The notes under the pieces: model-generated
Told to the model about the DNA's origin: nothing
The model's database searches: none
What the model saw: the letters and a program-made list of their open reading frames with translations, nothing else
NCBI RefSeq assembly: GCF_028765345.1
Contig: NZ_JARAJZ010000004.1
Span: 186,001-250,000, forward strand
Source of the DNA: Sporolactobacillus sp. CQH2019
Lineage (GTDB): Bacteria; Bacillota; Bacilli; Bacillales; Sporolactobacillaceae
DNA: 64,000 nt
Direction: 5' to 3'
Made by a program: the position numbers and the translations under genes
Shown here: positions 10,050-19,025 of the stretch, piece after piece
How positions within the stretch are numbered: the first letter of the stretch is position 1
How the letters are laid out: every line of letters starts with the position of its first letter

Positions 10050-10087
10050 ATTATAATGGAAAAGGCCAAAATTAGAAAGCGTTTACA
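10050..10087 (-). promoter_or_regulatory. Predicted qoxA promoter region with cre-like site
   Basis: Minus-strand TATAAT (10050-10055) has only a poor -35 at 17 bp. AGAAAGCGTTTACA (10074-10087, plus strand) matches the cre consensus at 13 of 14 positions and covers the -35 zone. Control of qox by CcpA is known in Bacillus; its direction here is not evident. Confidence 0.55.
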
Positions 10088-10284
10088 TCATTTATTTTTT
10101 TAATGAATTTTCTCACCTGGCAGACGTGGTTTGGGAATGCACCGTCCGCCCTTCTGAAGGCCAATAAATTAACGCGGGCCATGATTGACTTTTTTGGAAT
10201 GCCCGGACAGAGGTTTGAATTCCGGAAAATAGTCAGGACTTTTCTTTCGTCCTCTGTCTATTCATATAAACCGTGCCGGAAATC

Positions 10285-10547
10285 GTCAGTAGATAGCTGA
10301 GTATCACCAGTAAAGCTCAAAGAATCGGCGGTAAATTGCGCTTTACTGATTCGCCGGCGTTTCCCGGCGATTTTAGTCACGATTCACAGAACTTCGCGGC
10401 AGGCCGAAGAGAACGATCGGGTGTTTCCGCCGGGTAACGCCTGTCCGTGCAGGATAGCCCTCTTTTTCAGCGGAATAAACCGCTCTCCGCATGAACATTC
10501 AAAAGAATAGACTGGCGCCCGTGCAAAGTGATCGCTTTTCGAAATAA
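10285..10547 (+). repeat. Composite intergenic element, copy 1 (degenerate 21-bp units plus core)
   Basis: Degenerate 21-bp units begin at 10285, 10306, 10327 and 10348. They run without a break into a conserved core (10369-10547). The core matches copy 2 (11095-11287) over about 165 bp at high identity, and matches the inverted copy 3 near 32.5 kb less well. It is followed by a hairpin. No protein is supported. Confidence 0.75.
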
Positions 10548-10553
10548 TTAGAG

Positions 10554-10583
10554 GGTACCCGTGTTTTTTTAACTACGGGTACC
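10554..10583. repeat. Hairpin after composite element copy 1
   Basis: Stem GGTACCCGT/ACGGGTACC with a 12-nt loop containing seven T. It separates copy 1 from the head of copy 2. Confidence 0.6.
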
Positions 10584-10588
10584 CAGCT

Positions 10589-11287
10589 CATTGTCCTGCT
10601 GTGCCTGTCGTCAATTGATGATCGGCTTTTTCTGAGACCATCTCGCGAAAGACAGATAGCGTTTTCACGCAATAAAGCTCCTGTGACAGTCGATAAACTT
10701 CTGTCACGGCTGATCAATCGGGTGTACCTGCTGAAGACCGATTAAGCATCGTTGACGACCGAAAAGCCGGGTGTAACGACCGATAAACTCCCTGGGACGA
10801 CCGATAAACAGCTGCTAACGGTCGATCATGCACTAAAATCCGATCCATGCAGCCGAGCCGCCGGCCAGTATCGGTCCGAGAATTCTCGTCCTGAAAAATT
10901 TGTTAATCGCCCTGGAACAGTGAACTTTCGCCCTAAAATGATCGCGATTCACCCGATTCCGGCGGAGTATCGCCCCGGCAAGAGTTTAACGACTGAACTC
11001 CTTGCCACAGTTGATTCAATCAATCAGGTACAATCTTGATGTTCCGATTATTCGCACTTATTGATTCCGGTCCGTTTATTGTTGATAGCTCGGCGATTCC
11101 TGCCATGATTCACAGAACTTCGCGGCAGGTCGAAGAGAACATTCGGGTGTTTCTGCCGGATAACGCCTGTCCGTGCAGGATAACCCTCTTTTTCAGCGGA
11201 ATAAGCCGCCGCATGGATATTCAAAAGGATAGACTGGCGCCCGTGCAAAGCGATCGTTTTTTGGAAAAATCGACGGTGCCTTCACCG
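10589..11287 (+). repeat. Composite intergenic element, copy 2 (head, 21-bp array, core)
   Basis: The head (10589 to about 10640) contains AATTGATGATCGGC, shared with copy 4 at 34.93 kb. Units follow with GACCGATTAA, GACCGAAAAG, GACCGATAAA and GACCGATAAA at 10736, 10757, 10778 and 10799, exactly 21 bp apart. The phase continues through degenerate units, including TCGCCC boxes at the same offset in units 10904, 10925 and 10967. The core is 11095-11287. Short reading frames here (for example 10752-11039) merely echo the 21-bp period as a 7-residue repeat. Confidence 0.8.
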
Positions 11288-11320
11288 CCTGGCTGTCGTC
11301 CATGCCGGGCGCACAAGAAA

Positions 11321-11344
11321 GGGAGCGGATATTTATCCGCTCCC
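11321..11344 (-). terminator. Hairpin terminator after the NlpC/P60 gene
   Basis: Perfect 11-bp stem GGGAGCGGATA/TATCCGCTCCC with a 2-nt middle, followed on the minus strand by TTTCTT. It also sits just past the core of composite element copy 2. Confidence 0.7.
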
Positions 11345-11366
11345 TGAAAGAATAGAATCAACTTTG

Positions 11367-12407
11367 TCACGGGATAATCAGGTGCTGACCCGGAAATATG
11401 AGGGTCAATGACAGATTGTTGGCCCGCATCAGCCGGTTCACCGTAACACCGTGAAGTGTCGCAATTTCCCAGAGGTTGTCGCCGGCTTTGACCTGGTAGC
11501 CTCCGCCGGATGAGGCCGACGAAGATGACGCAGTCGAAGAAGACGTGACTTTCAACTGCTGACCCGGATAGATCAGATTCGAGCTGAGGCCGTTCAGCGA
11601 TTTCAATGCCGAAGCGGAAAGACCGTGGCTTTGTCCGATCGCCCATAGGCTGTCGCCGCTCTTTACCGTATAGACGGAAGACGACGAGCTCGTTTGCCCG
11701 GACGACGAAGACGACGAAGCAGCTGCAGATGCCGACGAAGAAAGCTTCAGCGTCTGACCCGGATGGATCAGATCCGAGCTGAGGCCGTTCAGCGATTTCA
11801 GCGTCGAAACAGAAAGGCCGTGGCTTTGTCCGATCGCCCACAGGCTGTCGCCGCTTTTCACCGTATAGACGGAAGACGACGACTGCGACGAGACGCTCTC
11901 GCTTTGCGTGGCTGCCGCTGCCGGCCGGGCTGCCGCGGTGCCGATAATGCGGCGTGCCGTGACAAACTTCGGCGCCCAGTAGCCTTCCGATCCTCCTCCG
12001 CTGAAAACATTGGTAATATGTACCCCGTATGATGTCTGCGCACTGATCATCTGGCCTTTGCCGGTATAGATGCCGACGTGCTGGATACTGCCGTCTCCCG
12101 CTGTATCAAAAAAGAGAAGATCGCCCGCCTGCAGGCTGTACTTGCTCACCGCGATCCCCTTTGTTGCCTGATCCGCGGCTACCCTCGGCAGCGTAACACC
12201 GGCCGCCAGTTTATAAATCAGCTGTGTAAAAGAAGAACAGTCAAACGACGAAGTTGAAAAAGCAGGTGCACCGTAAACATAAGGCCTTCCCTGAAATTGT
12301 GACGCCTTGTTGACAATGTCCTGCCCGGTCGCCGCAAAAACGGACTGCCCGGTTGCCGTAAAAACAATCCCCCCGACGATCGCAGCAGGCAAAACATATT
12401 TATTCAT
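11367..12407 (-). CDS. Secreted NlpC/P60 peptidoglycan endopeptidase with three LysM domains
   Basis: Probable D-gamma-glutamyl-diaminopimelate endopeptidase of the cell wall. The start at 12407 (MNKYVLP) follows GGAGG and opens a Sec signal peptide ending near VFA-A. NlpC/P60 spans about residues 25-150, with the catalytic Cys in FDCSSF and His in QHVGIY. Three LysM domains (about 180-225, 245-290, 300-345) are joined by Ser/Ala-rich linkers; the first two are almost identical. Most LytE/CwlS-type enzymes have LysM before NlpC/P60, so this catalytic-domain-first order is less usual. Length is 346 residues. Confidence 0.93.
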   Translation of the reverse strand: MNKYVLPAAIVGGIVFTATGQSVFAATGQDIVNKASQFQGRPYVYGAPAFSTSSFDCSSFTQLIYKLAAGVTLPRVAADQATKGIAVSKYSLQAGDLLFFDTAGDGSIQHVGIYTGKGQMISAQTSYGVHITNVFSGGGSEGYWAPKFVTARRIIGTAAARPAAAATQSESVSSQSSSSVYTVKSGDSLWAIGQSHGLSVSTLKSLNGLSSDLIHPGQTLKLSSSASAAASSSSSSGQTSSSSSVYTVKSGDSLWAIGQSHGLSASALKSLNGLSSNLIYPGQQLKVTSSSTASSSSASSGGGYQVKAGDNLWEIATLHGVTVNRLMRANNLSLTLIFPGQHLIIP

Positions 12408-12649
12408 AAAACCGGCCTCCAATCGTTTTCTTAGTCCGTATCGCAAGTCCCGGTGACAATCGGCCCCATACCGGAGACTATGGACAAAATACCCAGCTTA
12501 TTTCTATAATAACACTTTATTAGAGTCATAGATTGGCAGAATTTTTCGCTTTCAGGAGATCCCTCCATACGCGGAAATACCCGCTAATTATTGAACTGTT
12601 TCGTATTTTTTATCGGCGTGCTTCTCTAAAAGGTTTAGGCCCAAACAAA

Positions 12650-12675
12650 AAAACCGGTCGGATAGAACCGGTTTT
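12650..12675 (-). terminator. Terminator of msrAB
   Basis: Stem AAAACCGGT/ACCGGTTTT followed by a run of T on the minus strand. It lies in the 330-bp gap between msrAB and the NlpC gene, where nothing else is evident. Confidence 0.85.
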
Positions 12676-12738
12676 ACTGATAAATATACATGATTTATGA
12701 TTCTTATGTCGCGCGTCTCTCGGAGAAGGACCTTGGCC

Positions 12739-13695
12739 TCAGTCTATTTTTTGAAAAAGGCTTTTATATTCTCCGTAGCCTTCGGATTCCAAATCTTCTT
12801 CAGGGATGAAACGGAGCGCTGCCGAATTAATGCAGAAACGAAGCCCTTCCGGAGCCGGCCCGTCGTCGAATACGTGGCCGAGATGCGAATCTCCCAGCAT
12901 GCTGCGCACTTCGGTCCGGATCATGCCGTGGCTTGTATCCGTCCGTTTAACAAGCCTGCTCTCGCTCAGAGGTTTTGTAAAACTGGGCCAGCCGCAGCCC
13001 GCATCATATTGATCTGTCGACGAAAACAGCGGCTCCCCGGATACGATATCCACATAAATGCCATCCCGGCGATTGCTCCAGTAGGCATTGTCGAAGGGCC
13101 GCTCTGTCCCGTTTTTCTGAGTCACTTCGTACTGAATGCTATTCAGCTCTTCCCGCAGTGCCTTCCGCTCCTTTTTCACAAGCCAGTGCTTCCTGATAAA
13201 TTCGTCGCGGCCCGAACCTTGACGATACAGCCGGTAATGCAGCCCATTTTTCCTATAATAATTCTGGTGATATTCTTCGGCGGGATAAAAAGGGCCTGCC
13301 GGGACAATTTCCGTAACAATCGGTTTCCTGAATTTTCCGCTTTGTTCCAGTGCCTTTTTTGATGCTTCCGCCAGACGTTTCTGCTCCCCGCTGTGGTAAA
13401 AAACAGCCGTCCGGTAAGAGGAACCGCGATCGTGGAACTGGCCGCCGGCATCCGTCGGATCGATCTGCTGCCAGAATAGCTGCAGAAGTTTTTTATAGGG
13501 GTAGACAGACGGATCAAAGGTAATCTGCACCGCCTCCGCGTGTCCCGTTGTTTCAGAGCACACCTGTTCATAAGTCGGATTCTCTGTGCTTCCGCCCGTG
13601 TAGCCCGATACAACCTTGATAATCCCGGGCTCTTCGTCAAAAGGATGCACCATGCACCAGAAACAGCCGCCGGCAAATGTCGCTTTTTCAATCAT
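12739..13695 (-). CDS. msrAB: Bifunctional methionine sulfoxide reductase MsrA-MsrB
   Basis: Repairs both S- and R-methionine sulfoxide in proteins. The start at 13695 follows GGAGGG and begins directly with the MsrA motif GGCFWCM. The MsrA domain is about residues 1-165. The MsrB domain is about 180-310, with [16 protein letters not shown] and the catalytic Cys in [11 protein letters not shown]. The domain order MsrA-MsrB and the 318-residue length fit the fused family. It is monocistronic with its own terminator. Confidence 0.96.
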   Translation of the reverse strand: MIEKATFAGGCFWCMVHPFDEEPGIIKVVSGYTGGSTENPTYEQVCSETTGHAEAVQITFDPSVYPYKKLLQLFWQQIDPTDAGGQFHDRGSSYRTAVFYHSGEQKRLAEASKKALEQSGKFRKPIVTEIVPAGPFYPAEEYHQNYYRKNGLHYRLYRQGSGRDEFIRKHWLVKKERKALREELNSIQYEVTQKNGTERPFDNAYWSNRRDGIYVDIVSGEPLFSSTDQYDAGCGWPSFTKPLSESRLVKRTDTSHGMIRTEVRSMLGDSHLGHVFDDGPAPEGLRFCINSAALRFIPEEDLESEGYGEYKSLFQKID

Positions 13696-13839
13696 TCGAA
13701 TCCCTCCTTTCTTAAAATGTACCTTATTGGGGCGGCCAATTGCGAACACCTTGCTCGTTTTGGTCTGATTATAGTTTTTTCGGCGCATTCTTACTATAAT
13801 AAATAAAAAGTGTATTTTTGATACAGGGGGGTCGTTTTA

Positions 13840-14676
13840 ATGACAGAACATTATAAAGCGATGACGGTCGCCGGTTCGGATTCGAGCGGCGGCGCAGGAA
13901 TGCAGGCAGACCTGAAAACATTCCAGGAACTCGGCGTGTACGGGATGACGGCGCTGACCAGTATTGTCACCATGGATCCGTATCACAATTGGGCACATTC
14001 GATAACTACTCTGGGGGCAGACCTGCTGCAGAAACAGCTGGACACCATCGTTGCCGGCATCGGCATCGATGCGATGAAAACAGGAATGCTCGGTTCGCCG
14101 GCAATTATCCGGACAACGGCGGCCGTGATTGAAAAGCACCATTTAAAGAATGTCGTCATCGATCCGGTAATGGTCTGCAAGGGGGCAGAAGAAGAACTGC
14201 AGCCGGAGCTGCAGCCGGAAAATACGGAAGCAATCCGCGAGCTGCTGATCCCGAAGGCGCTGATCACGACACCGAATCTCTATGAGGCCGCAAAACTCGC
14301 CGCTACCCCGCGGATCACAAATGTCGATCAGATGAAAGAAGCCGCGGCAAAGCTTGTGGCTCTCGGTGCGGCATACGCGCTGGTCAAGGGCGGAAGCAGG
14401 CTGCCGGACACCGATCAGGCAATCGACGTGCTTTATGACGGCAAAAATTTCGAGATCGTCGCCAGTGAAAAAATCAATACCTCGAACATTCACGGCGCCG
14501 GCTGCACCTATGCCGCCGCCATCACAGCCGAACTGGCTAAAGGAAAACCGGTAGCGCAGGCCGTTAAGACTGCCAAGGCATTTGTCACGGCCGGAATCAG
14601 AGAGTCGTTCAGCCTGAATCAATACACAGGGCCGACCGACCACAGCGCTTATAAAAGACAGCTGATCGGCCGTTGA
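13840..14676 (+). CDS. pdxK: Pyridoxine/hydroxymethylpyrimidine kinase (ThiD family)
   Basis: ATP-dependent kinase of pyridoxine/pyridoxal or hydroxymethylpyrimidine. The 278 residues start at an ATG after GGGGGG. The motif [17 protein letters not shown] is at the N terminus and the catalytic [13 protein letters not shown] is near residue 218. Its single-domain form and length match Bacillus PdxK (formerly called ThiD). The vitamin B6 versus thiamine substrate cannot be decided from sequence, and no thi or pdx genes are adjacent. Confidence 0.88.
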   Translation: MTEHYKAMTVAGSDSSGGAGMQADLKTFQELGVYGMTALTSIVTMDPYHNWAHSITTLGADLLQKQLDTIVAGIGIDAMKTGMLGSPAIIRTTAAVIEKHHLKNVVIDPVMVCKGAEEELQPELQPENTEAIRELLIPKALITTPNLYEAAKLAATPRITNVDQMKEAAAKLVALGAAYALVKGGSRLPDTDQAIDVLYDGKNFEIVASEKINTSNIHGAGCTYAAAITAELAKGKPVAQAVKTAKAFVTAGIRESFSLNQYTGPTDHSAYKRQLIGR

Positions 14677-14737
14677 TCCTTTTTGAAGATATACCGTTCG
14701 TTAATAAGTGATCATCTTGATCGGGACGGAGGAACTT

Positions 14738-15370
14738 ATGACCGAAATCGCCAATATTTTTTGCGTGGGGAGAAACTACGCACAGCATGCCAAAGAACTG
14801 AACAATACCGTCCCCGCTGCACCGATGTTCTTTTCGAAGCCGACGCACGCAGCCGCCGAAGCCCGGGGACAGACGATCGGGCTGCCGGGAAATCAGGGCG
14901 ACGTCCACTATGAGGGCGAATGGGTCGCCCATATCGGACGTGCCTTCAGTCCGGGACTGGCGGCCGACGAACTGATCGACGGAATGGCGCTCGGCATCGA
15001 TTTTACTTTACGGGATGTCCAGAGCGAACTGAAGGAAAAGCAGCAGCCCTGGCTGCGGGCAAAGGGCTTTCTGAATTCCGCCGTCCTGACGCCGTTCATT
15101 CCCTTCCCGGGAGTGAAAGCCTGCCTGAAAACCGATTTTTCTCTGTGGATGAACGGAAGAGAAGTGCAGCGCGGCAATATTGGACAAATGATTTTTGATC
15201 TGCAGACGCTGATTGATTTCTGCGGCAATCATTACGGGCTGGGCGCGGGTGATATTATATTTACGGGAACTCCGGCGGGTGTCGGCAAAGTCGCGGACGG
15301 CAGCAGCTTTTCGCTGCGCTGGGGACGGGAGTCTCTCGGCGAATGCACAATCGCGCTAAAACGGTCATGA
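14738..15370 (+). CDS. Fumarylacetoacetate hydrolase-family protein
   Basis: Metal-dependent C-C hydrolase or decarboxylase of small dicarbonyl acids (acylpyruvase, oxaloacetate decarboxylase and related). The ATG at 14738 follows GGAGG. The 210 residues include [12 protein letters not shown], the metal ligand segment HYEGE and the C-terminal FTGTPAGVG. This is the short FAHD1/YcgM-like form. It follows the kinase by 61 bp on the same strand and may be cotranscribed. The exact substrate is unknown. Confidence 0.88.
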   Translation: MTEIANIFCVGRNYAQHAKELNNTVPAAPMFFSKPTHAAAEARGQTIGLPGNQGDVHYEGEWVAHIGRAFSPGLAADELIDGMALGIDFTLRDVQSELKEKQQPWLRAKGFLNSAVLTPFIPFPGVKACLKTDFSLWMNGREVQRGNIGQMIFDLQTLIDFCGNHYGLGAGDIIFTGTPAGVGKVADGSSFSLRWGRESLGECTIALKRS

Positions 15371-15403
15371 AAAGGAGAACGGCGGAAAATCGGCAGCTTG
15401 TCT

Positions 15404-16051
15404 CTATCCTTCTTCCTGTCCGTCATCAACGACAAATCCGAGCGCACGCAGCGGGCCCTTGGCCATGATCAGAAATAATCTTCTGGCAATCTCCTCCTTT
15501 GAGATGCTCATGTCGTTCTCGAACCACCAGCTGACCAAACCGAGCATGGCGGAGGAAATAAAAATCGGGACAATTTCGAACGTCACCGGATCGGACGTGC
15601 CATGCAAAGAAATCAGGCCGGGCACTTCACTGTAGAACCTTTGCAGAAAACTCTTCTGTACCCTGCTGCGGAATCCGGGAATGCCCTCGTTAAACAGCAT
15701 CGCTCGAAAAAACAGTTCATGTTTCTGAAAATGGCCGAAAATGCCGGTGACAAAGCCGACCACCTTCTCAGGGATCAATCTGCCGTTCTCAAAAAAATTT
15801 TCCGGATGAAAATGAGTGATCAAAGCAGTCAGACCGCCGTCCATGACCCGGCCGAGCAGGTCGAACTTGTCCACATAATGCAGATAAAAGGTGCCGCGGC
15901 TGACATTTGCCCCGGCAGCAATATCTTTCACCGTAATCTCGTTAAAATTTTTCCGAAGCAGCATTTCCAGAAATTTAGATTCTATCGCTTCTCTTGTCTT
16001 GACGGCCCGGCGATCCGTTGACTCCGGCTGCATGGTTATCGCCCCATTCAT
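15404..16051 (-). CDS. TetR-family transcriptional repressor
   Basis: DNA-binding repressor for the divergent ABC exporter. The N-terminal helix-turn-helix is about residues 22-65 (ITVKDIAAGANVSRGTFYLHY). The rest is a helical ligand-binding domain with several aromatic residues. The start could be 16051 or the ATG at 16033; neither has a strong Shine-Dalgarno. Length is 215 residues. It lies back to back with the exporter, with a perfect operator-like palindrome at 16265-16293. Its inducer is unknown, probably an exported toxic compound. Confidence 0.9.
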   Translation of the reverse strand: MNGAITMQPESTDRRAVKTREAIESKFLEMLLRKNFNEITVKDIAAGANVSRGTFYLHYVDKFDLLGRVMDGGLTALITHFHPENFFENGRLIPEKVVGFVTGIFGHFQKHELFFRAMLFNEGIPGFRSRVQKSFLQRFYSEVPGLISLHGTSDPVTFEIVPIFISSAMLGLVSWWFENDMSISKEEIARRLFLIMAKGPLRALGFVVDDGQEEG

Positions 16052-16236
16052 TTTTGATTGGAATAACAGGTAAAAATCTGTGCGAAATTGTTCGGGATGT
16101 CAGAACGGCGCCGTTTGAATAGATGAGCCGTTCCCGGCCGTTGTTGACAAGGGCGGCGCTTTTGAGGTATTTTTTCTGTTATCAGACATTCTTACTGCAA
16201 GTGTCTATTAATGATCATTTTCTCTGACATTGCACA

Positions 16237-16265
16237 TTGAACAAATTCCGGTTCCATTTTATCAT
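16237..16265 (+). promoter_or_regulatory. Predicted ABC exporter promoter
   Basis: -35 TTGAAC (16237-16242), 17-bp spacer, -10 TATCAT (16260-16265). The palindromic operator begins at the last base of the -10. Confidence 0.65.
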
Positions 16266-16293
16266 AATTGATGAACACTGTGTTCATCAATTA
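16265..16293. promoter_or_regulatory. Perfect palindromic TetR operator
   Basis: Arms TAATTGATGAACAC and GTGTTCATCAATTA around a single T give a perfect 29-bp inverted repeat. It covers the predicted start of transcription of the exporter. Confidence 0.85.
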
Positions 16294-16313
16294 TTCATTC
16301 GGTGAAGGATGTG

Positions 16314-17039
16314 ATGGCGATGACATACCCGGTTATCGGGGAACATCTTTACAAGCATTATAAGAAACAGGTTGTGCTTGACGATGTTTCCCTCACGCTC
16401 CGTGAAAGTGAAATCTATGGGCTGATCGGCCCTTCCGGCGCCGGAAAAACCACTTTGGTCAGAATCCTGCTCGGGCTGGAGAAAGCGGACGGCGGCCGTG
16501 TGGAACTTTTCGAACAGGCGCCGACACTCAATGCCTTCCGGTCGCTCGGTTATATGGCACAGTCCGACGCGCTTTATAACGAGCTGAGTGCCTATCAGAA
16601 TCTGGAATTTTTCGCAGCGATTCAGGGAATGCGCGGAAAAGAAAAGAAACGGCGGATTCGGGAAGTCGCGAAAAACGTCGGACTGGAAAATGATCTGAAA
16701 AAGAGTGTCTCCCAATTCTCCGGCGGCATGAGGCGGCGGCTTTCGCTTGCCGCCGCACTCGTTCATGAACCGCGCCTTTATCTTCTTGACGAACCGACCG
16801 TCGGACTCGACCCGCTGATCCGCAGAGATATTTGGAGGCTTTTTCATTACTTGAGGAGCAAGGGGGCAACGATGATTGTCACGACCCACGTGATGGACGA
16901 GGTAGCGCAGTGCGACCGCGTCGGCCTGCTCAGTGAGGGGCATATCATCGCCGAAGGTGCGCCGAAAGAACTCATGCGCCAGTACGGCGTTTCGACTATT
17001 GAAGACGTTTTTCTGGTCAGGGAAGGGGCAAAATCATGA
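16314..17039 (+). CDS. ABC-2 exporter ATP-binding protein
   Basis: Cytoplasmic ATPase of an ABC exporter. About 241 residues with Walker A GPSGAGKTT, signature FSGGMRRRLSL, Walker B LYLLDEPTVGLDP and the switch His in VTTHVMDE. The start at 16314 is preferred (AAGG 5 nt upstream); 16320 is possible. Its stop overlaps the ATG of the permease gene (ATGA), so the two are coupled. The TetR operator upstream suggests substrate-induced efflux. Confidence 0.93.
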   Translation: MAMTYPVIGEHLYKHYKKQVVLDDVSLTLRESEIYGLIGPSGAGKTTLVRILLGLEKADGGRVELFEQAPTLNAFRSLGYMAQSDALYNELSAYQNLEFFAAIQGMRGKEKKRRIREVAKNVGLENDLKKSVSQFSGGMRRRLSLAAALVHEPRLYLLDEPTVGLDPLIRRDIWRLFHYLRSKGATMIVTTHVMDEVAQCDRVGLLSEGHIIAEGAPKELMRQYGVSTIEDVFLVREGAKS

Positions 17040-18244
17040 GCAATCTGTCCGCAATGGCAAGACGCATTATCCGCCAGATCATCCGCGACAAGCGGACGCT
17101 CGCTCTGCTGATTATCGCGCCGCTTCTTATTCTGACACTGGTCTGGTATATTTTCGGCGCAAAAAGCGCTACTCCGCATCTTGCCGTCATCAACTATGAA
17201 TCGTCGGATCTGCTTCCCGCTTTTAAATCAGCGGACTACGAGCGCATGAGCCCCTTTGAGGCCCGGCAGCAGCTGGCAGACAAGCAGATCGACGCCTATG
17301 TGGATCTCGGGAATCCGGTTGCCGTTCATCTGGAAGGCAGCGATCCGCAGCGGAACGGGCTGGCAATGAATAAAATTCAAAAATCGATGCAGGCCGTGCA
17401 GCAAATTCAAGTAAATAAAATGCAGACACAGCTGAAGAACCTGATTCAGAGCCAGCAGAAGGCGATTCAGGCCCAGCAGAAGATCATGAAGCAGATGACC
17501 GTCATCATGCAGCGCTATGCTCCTTCCGCTCTGGCCGGTCTTCAGCTCAATGCTGCAAAATCCGGGGCGCCGGCAGGCATTCAGCCGCCGCAAAAGACTG
17601 AGCTCGACGTCTCCTACCTGCACGGCAACTCCGGCCTGAACACATTTGACTCATTTGGACCGGCGATGGTCGGCATCTTCGTCTTTCTGTTCATTTTTAT
17701 GATCGGCGGCGTTTCTTTCCTGCGTGAACGGACGACCGGCACACTCGACCGTCTCATGGCGTCTCCGATCCGAAATTACCAGATTATCTGCGGTTATATG
17801 GCCGGTTTCGGGCTGTTCGTGATTGTCCAGTCCTTTATCCTGACCTGTTTTATCGTTTACGTCCTGCAAATCTATAACGTCGGCAGCATTTTCGACGTGC
17901 TGATTATCGTCTTTATTCTTTCATTCAGCGCACTTTCGCTCAGCATCCTGCTTTCGACATTCGCTTCAAATGAACTGCAGATGTTTCAGTTCATTCCGCT
18001 GGTCATCGTCCCGCAGATTTTTCTCTCGGGACTGTTCCCGATCGATACACTCCCGGGCTGGGTCCGGGCCATCGGCGCTCTGATGCCGATCCATTATTCG
18101 ACCGATGCGCTGCGCAATATCATGATCCGCGGTACGGGATTCGCCGGCTGGTGGTTCGACGGAGCGGTGCTGCTCCTTTTCTCGGTCGTTTTCATCACCA
18201 TCAACATCTTTGCAATACGTGCCTCACGGCCGCTCGCATCATAA
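17036..18244 (+). CDS. ABC-2 type exporter permease
   Basis: Membrane subunit, 402 residues. One helix near the N terminus is followed by an extracellular domain (about residues 50-210) with a Gln-rich coiled-coil segment at about 115-160. Five helices follow at about 220-400. The motif FLRERTTGTLDRLMASP is typical of the YhgE/DrrB-like ABC-2 permeases. It overlaps the ATPase gene by 4 bp and is followed by a terminator. The transported compound is unknown. Confidence 0.92.
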   Translation: MSNLSAMARRIIRQIIRDKRTLALLIIAPLLILTLVWYIFGAKSATPHLAVINYESSDLLPAFKSADYERMSPFEARQQLADKQIDAYVDLGNPVAVHLEGSDPQRNGLAMNKIQKSMQAVQQIQVNKMQTQLKNLIQSQQKAIQAQQKIMKQMTVIMQRYAPSALAGLQLNAAKSGAPAGIQPPQKTELDVSYLHGNSGLNTFDSFGPAMVGIFVFLFIFMIGGVSFLRERTTGTLDRLMASPIRNYQIICGYMAGFGLFVIVQSFILTCFIVYVLQIYNVGSIFDVLIIVFILSFSALSLSILLSTFASNELQMFQFIPLVIVPQIFLSGLFPIDTLPGWVRAIGALMPIHYSTDALRNIMIRGTGFAGWWFDGAVLLLFSVVFITINIFAIRASRPLAS

Positions 18245-18268
18245 TTCAGAACGGCAGGCTTTAAAAAA

Positions 18269-18307
18269 GGAGATCCGGACCGCCAGCAGCAGGCGGTTCG
18301 GATCTCC
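18269..18307. terminator. Bidirectional terminator
   Basis: A 16-nt stem (18269-18284 with 18292-18307; one G-T pair) flanked by A6 and T4. It ends both the exporter operon and the converging EIIA gene. Confidence 0.9.
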
Positions 18308-18328
18308 TTTTCTATTGGAAACGAAAAA

Positions 18329-18850
18329 TCAATGATCATTTTTTATGGAGATGCGGCTTCCTTGAATGACGACTTTTTCTCCTTTTTTCAGATTCGTGAA
18401 CACGACGGATGTTATCGTCGAAGGCACGCGCTTTGCAATCAGGGAAAAATCGGCTTTTAACAGCCGCTCCCCTTTTTTGACCCGCTCCCCTTCTTTTACA
18501 AGCATCGTAAATCCCTCACCTTTGAGGGAAACCGTATTCAGTCCGATATGGATGAGCAGTTCGCGGCCCCCCGATGATCTAAGGGCAATCGCGTGCCTGG
18601 TCGGGAATATATGGATGACCTGGCCGTCAACCGGCGAGCGGACCATGTCGCTCTGCGGAATGACCGCGAATCCGTCGCCCATTATTTTCTGAGAAAAGAC
18701 GGGATCGGGAACCTCCGTAATCGGAACGATTCTGCCGGCCAGCGGCGGGAGAAATTCAGCGTCCGGCGCCCCTGCACCGCTTGCCGCTGCACGGATGTCC
18801 GTCTGATAGTCGGAGCCTTTCTTATGGAAGAACTTCTTAATAAAGGACAT
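18329..18850 (-). CDS. crr: PTS glucose-type EIIA protein (Crr-like)
   Basis: Single-domain phosphocarrier that takes phosphate from HPr and passes it to a glucose-family EIIB. The 173 residues begin at 18850 (MSFIKKFF) behind GGGTG; an in-frame GTG lies 9 nt upstream. The phospho-accepting His is in LLIHIGLNTV and the partner His in FPTRHAI. Bacilli often have EIIA-Glc fused to PtsG; a free form can serve several permeases. The neighbour is a divergent alpha-galactosidase, so a role in alpha-galactoside or glucose uptake is plausible but unproven. The symbol is by homology. Confidence 0.9.
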   Translation of the reverse strand: MSFIKKFFHKKGSDYQTDIRAAASGAGAPDAEFLPPLAGRIVPITEVPDPVFSQKIMGDGFAVIPQSDMVRSPVDGQVIHIFPTRHAIALRSSGGRELLIHIGLNTVSLKGEGFTMLVKEGERVKKGERLLKADFSLIAKRVPSTITSVVFTNLKKGEKVVIQGSRISIKNDH

Positions 18851-19025
18851 CCCATTCACCCTTTCAAACCCGATTAAAATGCTGATCTCATGCTCATCTT
18901 AGTCACAAGATACAAATTTTTCAAGCAATTTATCGGCAGCCTTCGGATCCTTCTCCCGGATCGTCTAATGGCAGGCAATGGAGTCATATTATTTAGAGTG
19001 ATCCATCTCAATCGGAGGTGTCGGC

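Noticed and set aside
10752-11039. Small protein with 7-residue repeats (TTEKPGV, TTDKLPG)
   Set aside because: It simply translates the 21-bp array, has no ribosome site, and the matching frame is not open in the other arrays.
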